A DNA stretch of 61,243 nt from Thauera phenolivorans (GTDB taxonomy: Bacteria > Pseudomonadota > Gammaproteobacteria > Burkholderiales > Rhodocyclaceae). The stretch covers positions 248,298 through 309,540 of the forward strand of contig NZ_MBFM01000003.1 in assembly GCF_001696715.1 (NCBI RefSeq), in the 5' to 3' direction. Each line of letters starts with the position of its first letter. Position 1 is the stretch's first letter. This document shows, piece by piece, positions 50,581 through 60,961 of the stretch. Below the pieces are notes generated by a model. It saw nothing but the letters and a program-made list of their open reading frames with translations. It did not search any database and was not told the DNA's origin. The position numbers and the translations under genes were made by a program.

Positions 50581-52473
50581 TTGAACAATCTCTTCAAGAA
50601 TCTCGCGATCTGGATGGTCATCGGCGTGGTGCTGATGACCGTGTTCAACCAGTTCAACACGCGACAGACCGCGCCCAACACCATGGAGTACTCCCAGTTC
50701 ATGGAGGAGGCCAAGTCCGGGCGCATCGCCAAAGCCACGATCGACGGCCGCATGCTGCGTGCGACCACGCAGGAGGGGCGTTCGATCACGGTTTATACGC
50801 CCGGCGTGCAGGACATCTGGATGGTGTCCGACCTGATGCGCTACGGCGTGTCGATCAATGCGAGCAAGCCCGACGAGGAGCAGTCCTTCCTCGCGAGCAT
50901 CTTCGTCTCCTGGTTCCCGATGCTGTTGCTGATCGGCGTGTGGATCTTCTTCATGCGCCAGATGCAGGGTGGCGGCAAGGGAGGCGCCTTCTCGTTCGGC
51001 AAGAGCAAGGCGCGCATGCTCGACGAGTCGGCCAACTCGGTGACCTTCGCGGATGTCGCCGGCTGTGACGAGGCGAAGGAAGAAGTCGCCGAGCTGGTCG
51101 AATTCTTGCGCGATCCGTCGAAGTTCCAGAAGCTGGGCGGCCACATTCCGAAGGGCGTGCTGATGGTCGGTTCGCCCGGAACGGGCAAGACCCTGCTCGC
51201 GAAGGCGATCGCCGGCGAGGCGAAGGTGCCGTTCTTCTCGATCTCCGGCTCCGACTTCGTCGAGATGTTCGTCGGCGTGGGCGCCGCGCGCGTGCGCGAC
51301 ATGTTCGATCAGGCAAAGAAGCACTCTCCCTGCATCATCTTCATCGACGAGATCGACGCGGTCGGCCGCCAGCGTGGCGCCGGCCTCGGCGGCGGCAACG
51401 ACGAGCGCGAACAGACCCTGAACCAGCTGCTGGTGGAAATGGACGGCTTCGAAGGCCAGACCGGCGTGATCGTCATCGCCGCCACCAACCGGCCCGATGT
51501 GCTCGACCCCGCACTGCTGCGTCCCGGCCGCTTCGACCGGCAGGTGGTGGTCTCGCTGCCCGACATTCGCGGTCGCGAGCAGATTCTCAAGGTCCACATG
51601 CGCAAGGTGCCAATCGCACCGGACGTCGATCCCCAAGTGCTGGCCCGTGGCACGCCCGGCTTCGCCGGTGCCGACCTCGCCAACCTCGTCAACGAGGCCG
51701 CACTGTTCGCTGCGCGCAGCAACAAGCGCGTGGTCGACATGGACGACTTCGAGCGCGCCAAGGACAAGATCATGATGGGCGCAGAGCGCCGCTCGATGGT
51801 CATGCCCGAGGAAGAGCGTCGCAACACCGCCTACCACGAATCCGGCCACGCGGTCGTCGCAAGGCTGCTGGACAAGACCGATCCGGTGCACAAGGTGACG
51901 ATCATTCCGCGCGGTCGCGCGCTCGGCGTGACGATGCAACTTCCGACCGAGGACCGCTACAGTCAGGATCGCGAGCGTCTGCTGCAGACGATCACGGTGC
52001 TGTTCGGTGGCCGCATCGCGGAAGAGATCTTCATGAAGCAGATGACCACCGGCGCGTCGAACGACTTCGCGCGTGCGACCGACCTCGCGCGTCGCATGGT
52101 CACGCAATGGGGCATGTCCGACACGCTCGGCACCATGGTCTATGGCGAGGAAGAAGGCGAGATCTTCCTCGGCCGGCAGGTGACCACCCATCGCAACGTG
52201 TCCGAGTCGACGATGCAAAAGGTCGACGCCGAGATCCGCCGCATCATCGACCAGCAATACGCGCTCGCGCGCCGCCTGCTCGAGGAGAACCGCGACAAGG
52301 TCGAGGCGATGACTGCGGCACTGCTCGAATGGGAGACGATCGACGCCGACCAGATCGACGACATCATGTCGGGCCGCCCGCCGCGTCCGCCAAAGCCGAA
52401 CTCGAGCGCCCCGGCACGGCCGCGCGACGACAGCCCAGGCGCGGCGCCGACCGCACCGGCGCCGGCCGCCTGA
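50581..52473 (+). CDS. ftsH: FtsH ATP-dependent zinc metalloprotease (canonical copy)
   Basis: 630 residues from a TTG start at 50581 with ACAGGACG upstream. TM1 ~5-22, periplasmic domain, TM2 ~100-120, AAA+ module with Walker A GSPGTGKT at 197-204 (Ser in place of the usual first Pro), second-region [20 protein letters not shown], and zinc motif HESGH at 419-423. Pro/Ala-rich C-terminus. It degrades SecY, sigma32, LpxC and other substrates at the inner membrane. Neighbours rlmE, folP and glmM are the usual set, so this is the housekeeping copy; a second FtsH is at 9419. Confidence 0.97.
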   Translation: MNNLFKNLAIWMVIGVVLMTVFNQFNTRQTAPNTMEYSQFMEEAKSGRIAKATIDGRMLRATTQEGRSITVYTPGVQDIWMVSDLMRYGVSINASKPDEEQSFLASIFVSWFPMLLLIGVWIFFMRQMQGGGKGGAFSFGKSKARMLDESANSVTFADVAGCDEAKEEVAELVEFLRDPSKFQKLGGHIPKGVLMVGSPGTGKTLLAKAIAGEAKVPFFSISGSDFVEMFVGVGAARVRDMFDQAKKHSPCIIFIDEIDAVGRQRGAGLGGGNDEREQTLNQLLVEMDGFEGQTGVIVIAATNRPDVLDPALLRPGRFDRQVVVSLPDIRGREQILKVHMRKVPIAPDVDPQVLARGTPGFAGADLANLVNEAALFAARSNKRVVDMDDFERAKDKIMMGAERRSMVMPEEERRNTAYHESGHAVVARLLDKTDPVHKVTIIPRGRALGVTMQLPTEDRYSQDRERLLQTITVLFGGRIAEEIFMKQMTTGASNDFARATDLARRMVTQWGMSDTLGTMVYGEEEGEIFLGRQVTTHRNVSESTMQKVDAEIRRIIDQQYALARRLLEENRDKVEAMTAALLEWETIDADQIDDIMSGRPPRPPKPNSSAPARPRDDSPGAAPTAPAPAA

Positions 52474-52495
52474 GCGGCATCTCCCCACCCCCCTC

Positions 52496-52519
52496 GCGGG
52501 CCGGTTTCGACCGGCCCGC
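52496..52519 (+). terminator. Hairpin between ftsH and folP (weak terminator)
   Basis: GCGGGCCGGT (52496-52505) and ACCGGCCCGC (52510-52519) pair perfectly around a TTCG tetraloop. It is followed by TCTGCATTG, a poor T run, so termination may be partial, attenuating folP-glmM. Confidence 0.55.
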
Positions 52520-52539
52520 TCTGCATTGAGGTTCGAGAA

Positions 52540-53361
52540 TTGAGCACGCTTCAGTGTGGCCGCTTCCGGCTCGATCTTTCGCGGCCGCAGCTCATGGCGA
52601 TCGTCAACCTGACTGCCGACTCCTTCACCGGAGACGGCCATGCCGCCGACCTCGACGCCGCCTTGCTGCGTGCCCAGCGTGCGCTGGAGGAGGGGGCGGA
52701 CATGCTCGACATCGGCGCCGAGTCGACCCGTCCCGGCGCCGCCCCGGTGCCGGAGGAGGTCGAACTCGAGCGCATCGTGCGCTTCGTCGAGCGGCTGCAC
52801 GCCTGGAAGGTGCCGCTCTCGGTCGACACCCTGAAGCCGGCGGTGATGCGAGCGGCGCTCGACGCAGGCGCGGACATGATCAACGACATCCTCGGCTTTC
52901 GGGCGCCGGGCGCGGTCGAGGCGGTGGCCGGTGGCGAGGCCGGTCTGTGCGTGATGCACATGCAGGGCGAGCCGCGCACGATGCAGGAAGCGCCGCAGTA
53001 CGTCGACGTGGTCGCCGAGGTGGGCGCCTTTCTCGAGGAACGGGTCGCGGCGCTTGTAGCCGGCGGCGTCGCGCGCGAGCGCATCGTGCTTGATCCGGGG
53101 TTCGGCTTCGGCAAGACGGTGGCGCACAACTGCGCGATGCTGCGCGAGCTGCGTCGCTTCGGTGAGGGAGGCCTGCCGGTGCTGGCAGGCCTGTCGCGCA
53201 AGTCGATGCTGGGCGCGATCACCGGGCGTCCGGTCGATCAGCGCATGCCGGCGAGCGTGGTTGCCGCCCTGATCGCCGTCCAGCGCGGCGCGGGCATCGT
53301 CCGCGTGCACGACGTTGCCGCCACCCGCGACGCACTCGCGGTGTGGCAGGCGGTGTCATAA
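52540..53361 (+). CDS. folP: Dihydropteroate synthase
   Basis: 273 residues with a TTG start at 52540, preceded by TGAGG 8-9 nt upstream; no ATG lies near. Marks: [42 protein letters not shown] and [21 protein letters not shown]. It joins p-aminobenzoate to the pterin pyrophosphate in folate synthesis and is the sulfonamide target. glmM begins 28 nt after it, so they form one unit behind ftsH. Confidence 0.96.
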   Translation: MSTLQCGRFRLDLSRPQLMAIVNLTADSFTGDGHAADLDAALLRAQRALEEGADMLDIGAESTRPGAAPVPEEVELERIVRFVERLHAWKVPLSVDTLKPAVMRAALDAGADMINDILGFRAPGAVEAVAGGEAGLCVMHMQGEPRTMQEAPQYVDVVAEVGAFLEERVAALVAGGVARERIVLDPGFGFGKTVAHNCAMLRELRRFGEGGLPVLAGLSRKSMLGAITGRPVDQRMPASVVAALIAVQRGAGIVRVHDVAATRDALAVWQAVS

Positions 53362-53389
53362 TCGGGGCATCACTTCTAGGACGGAAACG

Positions 53390-54742
53390 ATGTCACGCAA
53401 ATACTTCGGCACCGACGGCGTGCGCGGCCGCGTCGGCGAGGCCCCCATCACGCCCGAGTTCGTCATGCGTCTGGGCTATGCCGCGGGCCTCAGCCTGGTA
53501 CTCCGCGAGAAGCTGCCGGCCGGCGAGCGGCCCGCTGTGCTGATCGGCAAGGACACCCGCGTCTCCGGCTACATGCTGGAAGCTGCGCTACAGGCGGGTT
53601 TCGCCGCCGCCGGCGTCGACGTCGAACTCGCCGGCCCGGTGCCGACGCCTGCGATCGCCTATCTGACCCGCGCTCTGCGGCTGCAGGCAGGGGTGGTGAT
53701 CTCCGCTTCGCACAACCCCTACTACGACAACGGAATAAAATTTTTCTCGGCCGCGGGCACCAAGCTGCCCGACGCGATGGAGGCGGAGATCGAGGCCTTG
53801 ATCGACCAGCCGATGGCCTGCGTCGACTCCGCGCGGCTCGGGCGTGCGCGCCGCATCACCGACGCCGCCGGGCGCTACATCGAATTCTGCAAGAGCACCT
53901 TCCCGACCGAGATGGACCTGCGCGGGCTGCGCATCGCGCTCGACTGCGCGCACGGCGCCGCCTACAGCATCGCGCCGCGCGTGTTTCACGAGCTCGGTGC
54001 CGAGGTCGTTTCCGTGGGCGTGGAGCCCAACGGATTCAACATCAACGACGGCGTCGGTGCGACCCGCCCGGAGAGCCTGCGCCAGGCCACGCTCGCCAAT
54101 CGTGCCGACATCGGCATTGCGCTCGACGGCGACGCCGATCGCCTGGTGATGGCCGATCGCAATGGCGAAATCTACGACGGCGACAAGCTGATCTACGTCA
54201 TCGCCGCCGCCCGCCAGGCTGAAGGCCGGTTGGACGGGGTGGTCGGCACGCTGATGAGCAATCTCGGCTTCGAGCACGCGGTGGGGCGGCTTGGCGTGCC
54301 TTTCGCGCGCGCCAAGGTGGGTGACCGCTACGTCCTCGAGATGCTGCACGAGCGCGGCTGGAAAGTCGGCGGCGAGAACTCCGGCCACATCATCTGTCTC
54401 GATCGCCACAGCACCGGCGACGGCATCATTTCAGCGCTGCAGGTGCTCGCGGCACTGAAGGGGCAGGGCAGGACGCTCGCCGAAGCCTGCGCGGATCTGG
54501 TCTTCTATCCGCAGCGGCTGATCAACGTGCGTATGCCGGAGGGGTTCGCCTGGGCGGCCGACGAAGGCATCGACGCAGCGCGTCGTGATGCGGAAGACGA
54601 ACTCGGTGATCGTGGCCGGGTCCTCCTTCGAGCCTCCGGGACCGAGCCCTTGCTGCGGGTGATGGTGGAGGGGCAGGACGCCGAGCAGGTCGAGCGGCTC
54701 GCGCGCAGTATCGCCGACGCGGTCGAAACGGCCTTTGCCTGA
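53390..54742 (+). CDS. glmM: Phosphoglucosamine mutase
   Basis: 450 residues. Catalytic phosphoserine S107 in [15 protein letters not shown], metal-binding DGDADR loop, GGENSGHII substrate loop and [15 protein letters not shown] phosphate-binding loop, all intact. It converts glucosamine-6-phosphate to glucosamine-1-phosphate for UDP-GlcNAc, thus peptidoglycan and LPS. GGACGGAAACG precedes ATG 53390. The last gene of the ftsH-folP-glmM group. Confidence 0.97.
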   Translation: MSRKYFGTDGVRGRVGEAPITPEFVMRLGYAAGLSLVLREKLPAGERPAVLIGKDTRVSGYMLEAALQAGFAAAGVDVELAGPVPTPAIAYLTRALRLQAGVVISASHNPYYDNGIKFFSAAGTKLPDAMEAEIEALIDQPMACVDSARLGRARRITDAAGRYIEFCKSTFPTEMDLRGLRIALDCAHGAAYSIAPRVFHELGAEVVSVGVEPNGFNINDGVGATRPESLRQATLANRADIGIALDGDADRLVMADRNGEIYDGDKLIYVIAAARQAEGRLDGVVGTLMSNLGFEHAVGRLGVPFARAKVGDRYVLEMLHERGWKVGGENSGHIICLDRHSTGDGIISALQVLAALKGQGRTLAEACADLVFYPQRLINVRMPEGFAWAADEGIDAARRDAEDELGDRGRVLLRASGTEPLLRVMVEGQDAEQVERLARSIADAVETAFA

Positions 54743-54815
54743 GCCCCAAGTTCCCCGGTTGTCACGGCCGGCGGGCAGGGCAGGTAATGTTGATGTTCGA
54801 AGACATGAAACGTGG

Positions 54816-54833
54816 CTGTAACAAACGCTTGAT
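54816..54833 (+). promoter_or_regulatory. Possible Pho box upstream of pstS
   Basis: CTGTAAC and, 11 nt later, GCTTGAT form an imperfect direct repeat of the CTGTCAT-N4 type, 38 nt before the pstS start. First half matches 5 of 7, second about 3 of 7, so this is only suggestive of PhoB control expected for pst genes. No phoB lies in the window. Confidence 0.35.
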
Positions 54834-54870
54834 ACCTTACGGATCTGAATTCACCCCACAAGAGGTAGTC

Positions 54871-55914
54871 ATGTTCCGCTTCCCGACCAAGCTCGCCATC
54901 CTTGCTTCGTCCATCGCCGTGTTTGCTACCGGCGCCCAGGCTGCCGACATCACCGGCGCCGGCGCGTCCTTCCCCGCGCCGATCTACGCCAAGTGGGCGG
55001 ATGCCTACATGAAGGAGACCGGCAACCGGGTCAACTACCAGTCGATCGGTTCGAGCGGCGGCATTCGCCAGATCAAGGCCAAGACCGTCGATTTCGGCGC
55101 CTCCGACATGCCGCTGAAGCCGGAAGATCTCGCCAAGGACGGCCTGCTGCAGTTCCCGACCGTGGTCGGCGGCGTGGTGCCGGTGGTCAACCTGCAGGGC
55201 ATCGAGCCGGGCGAGCTCAAGTTTTCGGGTCAGCTGCTCGCCGACATCTACCAGGGCAAGGTCACCAAGTGGAACGACCCGGCGATCGCCGCGCTCAACC
55301 CGGGCGTGACCCTGCCCGAGCAGGACATCGGCGTCGTGCGCCGCGCCGACGGTTCGGGTACCACCTTCGCCTTCACCAACTACCTGTCCAAGGTCTCGGC
55401 CGACTGGAAGGACAAGATCGGCGAAGGCACCGCCGTGCAGTGGCCGGTGGGTCTGGGCGGCAAGGGCAACGAGGGCGTGTCTGCCTTCGTGCAGCGCCTG
55501 CCGGGTTCGATCGGCTACGTCGAGTACGCGTACGCGAAGCAGAACAAGCTGACCCACGTCGCCATGCAGAACAAGGACGGCGATTACGTGCAGCCGAGCG
55601 AAGCTTCCTTCGCTGCCGCTTCCGCCGGCGCGGACTGGAGCAAGTCCGCTTTTTACGAAATCCTGACCAACCAGCCGGGCAAGGATTCGTGGCCGATCAC
55701 GAGCGCCACCTTCATCCTGATGCACCAGCAGCAGGACAAGCCGGCGCAGGCGGTCGAGGCGCTCAAGTTCTTCGAGTGGGCCTACGACAAGGGCGACCAG
55801 ATGGCGAGCGAGATCGACTACGTTCCGCTGCCCGACGCGACCGTCGAGCTGATCCGCAGCTCGTGGAGCGGCATCAAGGACGGTGCCGGCGCTGCGGTCT
55901 ATCCGGCCAAGTAA
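54871..55914 (+). CDS. pstS: Phosphate ABC transporter substrate-binding protein PstS
   Basis: 347 residues from ATG 54871, with AGAGGTAGTC just upstream and a clean signal peptide ([20 protein letters not shown], cleavage after AQA ~25). Phosphate-binding parts: [30 protein letters not shown] and [16 protein letters not shown]. Periplasmic phosphate receptor with high affinity. It heads pstSCAB; a strong hairpin follows its stop codon, commonly used to raise the level of the binding protein above the channel subunits. Confidence 0.97.
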   Translation: MFRFPTKLAILASSIAVFATGAQAADITGAGASFPAPIYAKWADAYMKETGNRVNYQSIGSSGGIRQIKAKTVDFGASDMPLKPEDLAKDGLLQFPTVVGGVVPVVNLQGIEPGELKFSGQLLADIYQGKVTKWNDPAIAALNPGVTLPEQDIGVVRRADGSGTTFAFTNYLSKVSADWKDKIGEGTAVQWPVGLGGKGNEGVSAFVQRLPGSIGYVEYAYAKQNKLTHVAMQNKDGDYVQPSEASFAAASAGADWSKSAFYEILTNQPGKDSWPITSATFILMHQQQDKPAQAVEALKFFEWAYDKGDQMASEIDYVPLPDATVELIRSSWSGIKDGAGAAVYPAK

Positions 55915-55935
55915 GACGAGCCGGAATCCCCCTGC

Positions 55936-56997
55936 GTGGTTGATCCTAACCAGGAGCCAAAGGCCGGGCAGGCCTTTGGCCTTCATCTGTCCACCGGCGG
56001 CGGCAATGCCGCCGCCGCCCTTTCGGGTGCCGCCGTGGCAACGATCGAATCCAAAACATCCGCTGTGCGGACGTTCGGCGACAGGCTGTTCGCCGGCGCT
56101 TCGAGCACCTTCGCCGTCCTGACCCTGTTGCTGCTGGGCGGCATCATGGTGTCCCTCACGATCGCCTCGTGGCCCAGCATCAAGGCTTTCGGCATCGGCT
56201 TCCTGTTTTCCACGGACTGGAACCCGCCGATGGAGAAGTTCGGCGCGCTGATCCCGGTCTACGGGACGCTCGTCACCTCTGCGATCGCCCTGCTGATCGC
56301 GGTCCCGGTGAGCTTCGGCATCGCGCTATTTCTGACCGAGCTCTCGCCCGCATGGCTGCGCCGCCCGCTCGGCACCGCGATCGAGCTCCTGGCGGCGATC
56401 CCCAGTATCGTCTATGGCATGTGGGGCCTGCTCGTGTTCGTGCCGATCTTCGCCGAATACATCCAGCCTTTCCTGCAGGCGACCCTCGGCAAGGTGCCGG
56501 TGATCGGTGCGCTGTTCGCCGGCCCGCCGCTCGGGATCGGCCTGCTCTGCGCAGGCATCATCCTCGCGATCATGATCATTCCCTACATCGCCTCGGTGAT
56601 GCGTGACGTGTTCGAGGTGACGCCGCCGATGCTCAAGGAGTCGGCCTACGGTGTCGGCTGCACCACTTGGGAAGTGATGTGGGGCGTGGTCCTGCCCTAT
56701 ACCAAGACCGGCGTGATCGGCGGTGTGATGCTGGGCCTCGGTCGTGCGCTCGGCGAGACCATGGCGGTCACCTTCGTCATCGGCAACACGAACTTCCTGA
56801 ACTCGCCCTCGCTGTTCGATCCGGGCAACAGCATCACCTCCGCGCTCGCCAACGAGTTCGCCGAAGCCGACCCCGGGCTGCACACATCGTCGCTGATGGA
56901 ACTGGGCCTGATCCTGTTCGTGATCACGATGATCGTGCTCGTGGTGTCCAAACTGCTGTTGCGTCAGCTCGCCAAGGGCGAAGGCGCGAAGAGCTGA
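55936..56997 (+). CDS. pstC: Phosphate ABC transporter permease PstC
   Basis: 353 residues from GTG 55936, although a GTG at 56035 ([17 protein letters not shown]) is likely as good: the extra 33 residues are hydrophilic and would be read through a perfect hairpin. Neither start has a clear ribosome-binding site. About six membrane helices, with the permease EAA-like loop [20 protein letters not shown] and [17 protein letters not shown]. Forms the phosphate channel with PstA. The start call is the least certain in this operon. Confidence 0.92.
   Translation: MVDPNQEPKAGQAFGLHLSTGGGNAAAALSGAAVATIESKTSAVRTFGDRLFAGASSTFAVLTLLLLGGIMVSLTIASWPSIKAFGIGFLFSTDWNPPMEKFGALIPVYGTLVTSAIALLIAVPVSFGIALFLTELSPAWLRRPLGTAIELLAAIPSIVYGMWGLLVFVPIFAEYIQPFLQATLGKVPVIGALFAGPPLGIGLLCAGIILAIMIIPYIASVMRDVFEVTPPMLKESAYGVGCTTWEVMWGVVLPYTKTGVIGGVMLGLGRALGETMAVTFVIGNTNFLNSPSLFDPGNSITSALANEFAEADPGLHTSSLMELGLILFVITMIVLVVSKLLLRQLAKGEGAKS
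55956..55980 (+). other. Perfect hairpin downstream of pstS
   Basis: GCCAAAGGCC (55956-55965) and GGCCTTTGGC (55971-55980) flank a GGGCA loop, 42 nt after the pstS stop. Only CTTC follows, so it is not a full terminator; mRNA stabilisation or attenuation of pstCAB is likely. It overlaps the 5' part of the longer pstC reading. Confidence 0.6.
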
Positions 56998-57009
56998 GGA
57001 AGACGGATC

Positions 57010-57852
57010 ATGACCCTTCATTCAAAACGCAAGTTCGTCAATGGGCTCGCCCTCTCGCTCGCGATGGCGGCAATGGCCTTCGGTCTGTTCTGGCTGCTCT
57101 GGATCCTGGTGACGGTGTTCCAGCTCGGCGTGTCGGGCCTGTCGCTGAGCCTGTTCACCGAAATGACACCGCCACCGGGTGCGACCGACGGCGGTCTGCT
57201 CAACGCGATCGTCGGCAGCCTGATCATGGTGAGCCTGGCGACGCTGATCGGCACACCGGTGGGCCTGCTGACGGGCATCTATCTCGCCGAGTACGGCCGC
57301 TACAACGCGCTCGGCAACGCGACCCGCTTCATCAACGACCTGTTGCTGTCCGCCCCTTCGATCGTCATCGGCCTTTTCGTGTACGCGGTAGTGGTGGCGA
57401 CGACCGGCAAGTTCTCGGCCTGGTCGGGCGTGATCGCGCTGGCGCTGATCGTGCTCCCGGTGGTGGTGCGCACCACCGAGAACATGCTGCAGCTGATCCC
57501 GAACACGCTGCGCGAGGCCGCCTTCGCGCTCGGCGCGCCGAAGAGCGTGGTGATCAGCAAGGTCACCCTCCGAGCTGCGCGCGCGGGCGTCATGACCGGG
57601 GTGCTGCTCGCGGTGGCCCGCATCGCCGGCGAGACCGCGCCCCTGTTGTTTACAGCGCTGTCGAACCAGTTCTGGTCGCTGAACATGAACGAGCCGATGG
57701 CCAACCTGCCAGTCATGATCTTCAAGTTCGCGATGAGCCCCTTCTCGAACTGGCAGGAACTCGCCTGGGCCGGCGTCTTCCTCATCACGCTCGGCGTGCT
57801 CGCGCTCAACATCATCGCCCGGGTCTTCCTCCGGGCCGAGAAGATCAACTAA
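57010..57852 (+). CDS. pstA: Phosphate ABC transporter permease PstA
   Basis: 280 residues, six membrane helices (e.g. [39 protein letters not shown]), EAA loop [20 protein letters not shown] and [20 protein letters not shown]. It pairs with PstC. It follows pstC after 12 nt; ACGGATC is the only purine stretch before ATG 57010. Confidence 0.96.
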   Translation: MTLHSKRKFVNGLALSLAMAAMAFGLFWLLWILVTVFQLGVSGLSLSLFTEMTPPPGATDGGLLNAIVGSLIMVSLATLIGTPVGLLTGIYLAEYGRYNALGNATRFINDLLLSAPSIVIGLFVYAVVVATTGKFSAWSGVIALALIVLPVVVRTTENMLQLIPNTLREAAFALGAPKSVVISKVTLRAARAGVMTGVLLAVARIAGETAPLLFTALSNQFWSLNMNEPMANLPVMIFKFAMSPFSNWQELAWAGVFLITLGVLALNIIARVFLRAEKIN

Positions 57853-57908
57853 GGATCAACTGACGATCAGGCGGGGCGGCTGCGCGCCGTCCCCGATCGG
57901 GGACCGAC

Positions 57909-58673
57909 ATGGAAATCACCGACGCTCAAATCGAGTTCAAGGACTTCAATTTCTTCTACGGCAAGTTCCACGCCCTGAAGAACATCAACTTCAAGATGGC
58001 GCGCCACAAGGTCACCGCCTTCATCGGCCCGTCGGGCTGCGGCAAGTCGACGCTGCTGCGCACCATCAACCGCATGTACGACCTCTACCCGGACCAGCGC
58101 GCCGAAGGCGAGTTGCTGTTCGACGGGCGCAACCTGCTCGACCCGAAGATCGACGTCAGCGTGTTGCGCGCCAAGATCGGCATGGTGTTCCAGAAGCCGA
58201 CGCCGTTCCCGATGTCGATCTACGACAACATCGCCTTCGGCGTGAAGCTGCACGAGAGGCTGAGCACCGCCCAGCTGAACGAGCGCGTCGAATGGGCGTT
58301 GCGCAAGGCGGCGCTGTGGGAGGAGGTCAAGGACAAGCTCAACCAGAGCGGCATGAGCCTTTCGGGCGGACAGCAGCAGCGCCTGTGCATCGCGCGCGGC
58401 ATCGCGGTCAAGCCCGAAGTGATTCTGCTCGACGAACCGACCTCGGCGCTCGACCCGATCTCGACCTCGCGCATCGAGGAGCTGATCGACGAGCTCAAGA
58501 AAGAGTTCACCATCGTCATCGTGACCCACAACATGCAGCAGGCGGCGCGGATCTCCGACTACACCGCCTACATGTATCTGGGCGAGATGGTGGAGTTCGG
58601 CGTCACCGACGAGCTGTTCGTGAAGCCGAAGAAGAAGGAAACCGAGGACTACATTACCGGCCGTTTCGGCTGA
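57909..58673 (+). CDS. pstB: Phosphate ABC transporter ATPase PstB
   Basis: 254 residues. Walker [10 protein letters not shown] at 39-47, Q-loop [16 protein letters not shown], signature [16 protein letters not shown], Walker [16 protein letters not shown] and the switch His in IVTHNMQQA. It powers the PstSCA2B2 importer on the cytoplasmic side. No phoU follows, as it would in most enterobacteria and many betaproteobacteria; the next gene is on the other strand. Confidence 0.97.
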   Translation: MEITDAQIEFKDFNFFYGKFHALKNINFKMARHKVTAFIGPSGCGKSTLLRTINRMYDLYPDQRAEGELLFDGRNLLDPKIDVSVLRAKIGMVFQKPTPFPMSIYDNIAFGVKLHERLSTAQLNERVEWALRKAALWEEVKDKLNQSGMSLSGGQQQRLCIARGIAVKPEVILLDEPTSALDPISTSRIEELIDELKKEFTIVIVTHNMQQAARISDYTAYMYLGEMVEFGVTDELFVKPKKKETEDYITGRFG

Positions 58674-58748
58674 TTCGCGCGAAAGGGCGGTCGCTGGGCA
58701 AGGGCAAATGAGTGCGGCGGCGCGCGGCCGCCGTTCGGGGGCGGCCGC

Positions 58749-58985
58749 TCAGTCCGCGCGCAGGGCCGCGTTGAGCTGATCGACGAGTTCGGCCCAGTCG
58801 GCGTCCTCCCTCAGCTCTTCGCGCAGGAAGCTCGCCTGCCCCTCGGTCCAGAAGGGCGCGTCGGCAAGCAGCACGCCGTCGTGCAGCGGCGCGTGCGCCT
58901 TGATGAAAGCCTCGATCGAGGCCGGGTCGCTCGGCAATCCGAGCTGTTCGAAGAGTTCGTGGAAGGCGTGGACCGATTGTTCCAT
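58749..58985 (-). CDS. DUF2789 family protein
   Basis: 78 residues from ATG 58985, chosen because AGAGGTG lies 7 nt upstream; the GTG three codons earlier would put the site inside the gene. Marks of DUF2789: LFEQLGLPSDPASIEAFI and LADAPFWTEGQASFLREEL, then DADWAELVDQLNAALR. Small, acidic, soluble, function unknown. Convergent with pstB. Confidence 0.88.
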   Translation of the reverse strand: MEQSVHAFHELFEQLGLPSDPASIEAFIKAHAPLHDGVLLADAPFWTEGQASFLREELREDADWAELVDQLNAALRAD

Positions 58986-59142
58986 GGTGTTCACCTCTCT
59001 TGATGGGGATGGCGGGCGGCCGAGTCTGCCCGCTCGGGACCGGGCCTTTAGCTTAACCTGAATCCGCGGCTGTTCCGCCAGCCGGGTCGAGTCGAGGCGC
59101 GCGGATGAGCGCGCCTCGATCGCGCGCGGGCCTGCATCGCAT

Positions 59143-59171
59143 TTGCTGAGCCACTGCGGGACACCTATAAT
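59143..59171 (+). promoter_or_regulatory. Strong sigma70 promoter of tpiA-secG
   Basis: TTGCTG (59143-59148) and a perfect TATAAT (59166-59171) with a 17-bp spacer. The start point falls near 59178, 24 nt before the tpiA GTG. The gap 58986-59142 shows nothing else recognisable. Confidence 0.8.
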
Positions 59172-59201
59172 CCGCGAGTTTAGCCAACTGAGTCATACGA
59201 C

Positions 59202-59954
59202 GTGCGGAAAAAACTCGTTGCGGGCAACTGGAAGATGAACGGCAGCCTTGCAGGCAACCGCAAGCTGTTGGACGCGCTTGCGCCCGTAGACGGGGTCGAC
59301 ATCGCCGTGTGCGTGCCCTACCCCTATCTTGCGCAGGCCGCGGAGAAGCTCGACGGCATTGACCTCGGGGTGCAGGACGTCAGCGAATTCACCGCCGGCG
59401 CATACACCGGCGAGGTCAGTGCCGTGATGGTGGCGGAATTCGGCTGTGCCTATGCGATCGTGGGCCACTCGGAGCGGCGCGCCCTGTTCCGCGAGGGCGA
59501 GGCCGAGATCGGTCGCAAGGCGGCGGCGGCGCTCGCCCAGGGCCTGGTGCCGATCGTGTGCATCGGCGAGACGCTCGCCGAGCGCGAGGCGGAGCGGGTC
59601 GTCGCGGTCATCGAGCGGCAGCTCGCGCCGGTGCTCGAGATCCTGGGCGCCGAAGGACTGGCGACAGCCGTGCTGGCCTACGAGCCGGTGTGGGCGATCG
59701 GAACCGGGCGCTCGGCGACGGTCGCACAGGTCGCCGAGACGCACGCCGCGATTCGCGCCTGGCTGGCGAGCCACGGTGTAGCGTCGGAGCGAGTGAAAAT
59801 CCTCTACGGCGGCAGCGTGAAGGCCGATAATGCGCGGGAGCTGTTCGCGCTCGACGATGTTGACGGCGGGCTGATCGGCGGTGCATCCCTGATCGCCGAA
59901 GAGTTTCTGGCCATTTGCCGCGCCGCGGCGGTGGCTCAATCCTGTATCGAGTGA
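59202..59954 (+). CDS. tpiA: Triosephosphate isomerase
   Basis: 250 residues with a GTG start at 59202 (MRKKLVAGNWKMNGS). Catalytic K12 region GNWKMNG, His in IVGHSERRALF, Glu in AYEPVWAIGTG, and the phosphate loop ILYGGSVKADNA with GGLIGGASL. It interconverts dihydroxyacetone phosphate and glyceraldehyde-3-phosphate. No good Shine-Dalgarno precedes the GTG; the leader is short (~24 nt). secG follows after 16 nt. Confidence 0.96.
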   Translation: MRKKLVAGNWKMNGSLAGNRKLLDALAPVDGVDIAVCVPYPYLAQAAEKLDGIDLGVQDVSEFTAGAYTGEVSAVMVAEFGCAYAIVGHSERRALFREGEAEIGRKAAAALAQGLVPIVCIGETLAEREAERVVAVIERQLAPVLEILGAEGLATAVLAYEPVWAIGTGRSATVAQVAETHAAIRAWLASHGVASERVKILYGGSVKADNARELFALDDVDGGLIGGASLIAEEFLAICRAAAVAQSCIE

Positions 59955-59970
59955 GAATCGAAGGTCTGTG

Positions 59971-60330
59971 ATGAGCAATGTTATTTTTCCGCTGGTGTTG
60001 ACGGTGCACCTTCTGGTCGGGTTCGGCGTGATCGGCCTGGTGTTGATGCAGCACGGCAAGGGAGCCGACATGGGCGCTGCTTTCGGCAGCGGCGCGTCCG
60101 GCAGCCTGTTCGGTTCCTCCGGGTCGGCGAACTTCCTCAGCCGTACCACGGCGGTGCTGGCGACGGTGTTCTTCCTCACCAGCCTGGGTCTGAGCTATCT
60201 CGCCAGCAACCAGCCGGGCGCGCCGGCGAGCGTGATGGAAACCGTGCCCGCGGTGCCCGCCTCCGAAGGTCAGGTCCCGGCGCCGCAGGCCCCGGCCGAG
60301 GACTCGCGCGTGCAGTCGATTCCCAAGTGA
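59971..60330 (+). CDS. secG: Preprotein translocase subunit SecG
   Basis: 119 residues from ATG 59971 (AAGG 6-7 nt upstream; a GTG immediately before it, at 59968, is less favoured). Two helices: IFPLVLTVHLLVGFGVIGLV and TAVLATVFFLTSLGLSYLA, with the SecG loop QHGKGADMGAAFGSGASGSL. The tail after ~85 is Pro/Ala-rich and variable. It is part of SecYEG. Order tpiA-secG-tRNA-Leu-nuoA is typical of betaproteobacteria. Confidence 0.96.
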   Translation: MSNVIFPLVLTVHLLVGFGVIGLVLMQHGKGADMGAAFGSGASGSLFGSSGSANFLSRTTAVLATVFFLTSLGLSYLASNQPGAPASVMETVPAVPASEGQVPAPQAPAEDSRVQSIPK

Positions 60331-60348
60331 GTGCCGGGTGCAGTCTCT

Positions 60349-60376
60349 TTGCGCACCGCGCAAATGGTCGTATAAT
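60349..60376 (+). promoter_or_regulatory. Sigma70 promoter of tRNA-Leu
   Basis: TTGCGC (60349-60354) and a perfect TATAAT (60371-60376) with a 16-bp spacer; the tRNA begins 24 nt after the -10. The start point would be near 60383. Confidence 0.7.
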
Positions 60377-60399
60377 TACTCGGCTGTAACGAATGCCGG

Positions 60400-60484
60400 G
60401 CCGACGTGGTGAAATTGGTAGACACGCTATCTTGAGGGGGTAGTGGCGAAAGCCGTATGAGTTCGAGTCTCATCGTCGGCACCA
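60400..60484 (+). tRNA. tRNA-Leu (GAG)
   Basis: 85 nt with encoded CCA, a type II tRNA. Acceptor GCCGACG pairs with CGTCGGC. The anticodon stem CTATC/GGTAG closes a TTGAGGG loop with anticodon GAG. The variable arm (TGGCGAAAGCC region) and T-arm GAGTTCGAGTCTC are in place. It separates secG from nuoA. Confidence 0.96.
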
Positions 60485-60495
60485 GGAATACGGAG

Positions 60496-60518
60496 AACGC
60501 CCGCTGACGCGGGCGTTT
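60496..60518 (+). terminator. Intrinsic terminator after tRNA-Leu
   Basis: AACGCCCGC (60496-60504) pairs with GCGGGCGTT (60509-60517) around TGAC, then one further T. The T run is short, so some read-through to nuoA is possible. It lies 12 nt after CCA. Confidence 0.6.
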
Positions 60519-60583
60519 CCATGCAATACAGCCAAAACAAGAATGGCGGCGCAGCCGTCGTGCTCAAAAGGGGTGTATGAGCC

Positions 60584-60958
60584 ATGCTGGAAAGCTATTT
60601 TCCCGTTCTGATGTTCATCCTCGTGGGTCTGGGTTTTGGCCTGGTTCCAATCATCATCGGGCGCGTGCTCGGTCCCCATCGCCCCGACGGCGAAAAGCTG
60701 TCTCCCTACGAATGCGGCTTCGAGGCGTTTGAAGACGCCCGCATGAAGTTCGACGTCCGCTTCTATCTGATCGCCATTCTGTTCATCCTGTTCGATCTCG
60801 AGATTGCCTTCCTTTTCCCGTGGGCAACGGTCTTCCAGGAGTTCATCGCCGCGGGTGAGGTCGCCTGGTTCGTGTTCGGTTCGGTGATGGTCTTCCTGGC
60901 CATTCTGGTTATCGGTTACATCGTCGAGTGGAAGAACGGCGCACTCGACTGGGAGTAA
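60584..60958 (+). CDS. nuoA: NADH-quinone oxidoreductase subunit A
   Basis: 124 residues, three membrane helices: [40 protein letters not shown] and [20 protein letters not shown]. The loop motif [12 protein letters not shown] is that of NuoA. Membrane subunit of complex I near the quinone site. It heads the nuo operon; AAAAGGGG is 12 nt before ATG 60584. nuoB starts 3 nt after its stop codon. Confidence 0.97.
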   Translation: MLESYFPVLMFILVGLGFGLVPIIIGRVLGPHRPDGEKLSPYECGFEAFEDARMKFDVRFYLIAILFILFDLEIAFLFPWATVFQEFIAAGEVAWFVFGSVMVFLAILVIGYIVEWKNGALDWE

Positions 60959-60961
60959 TGC

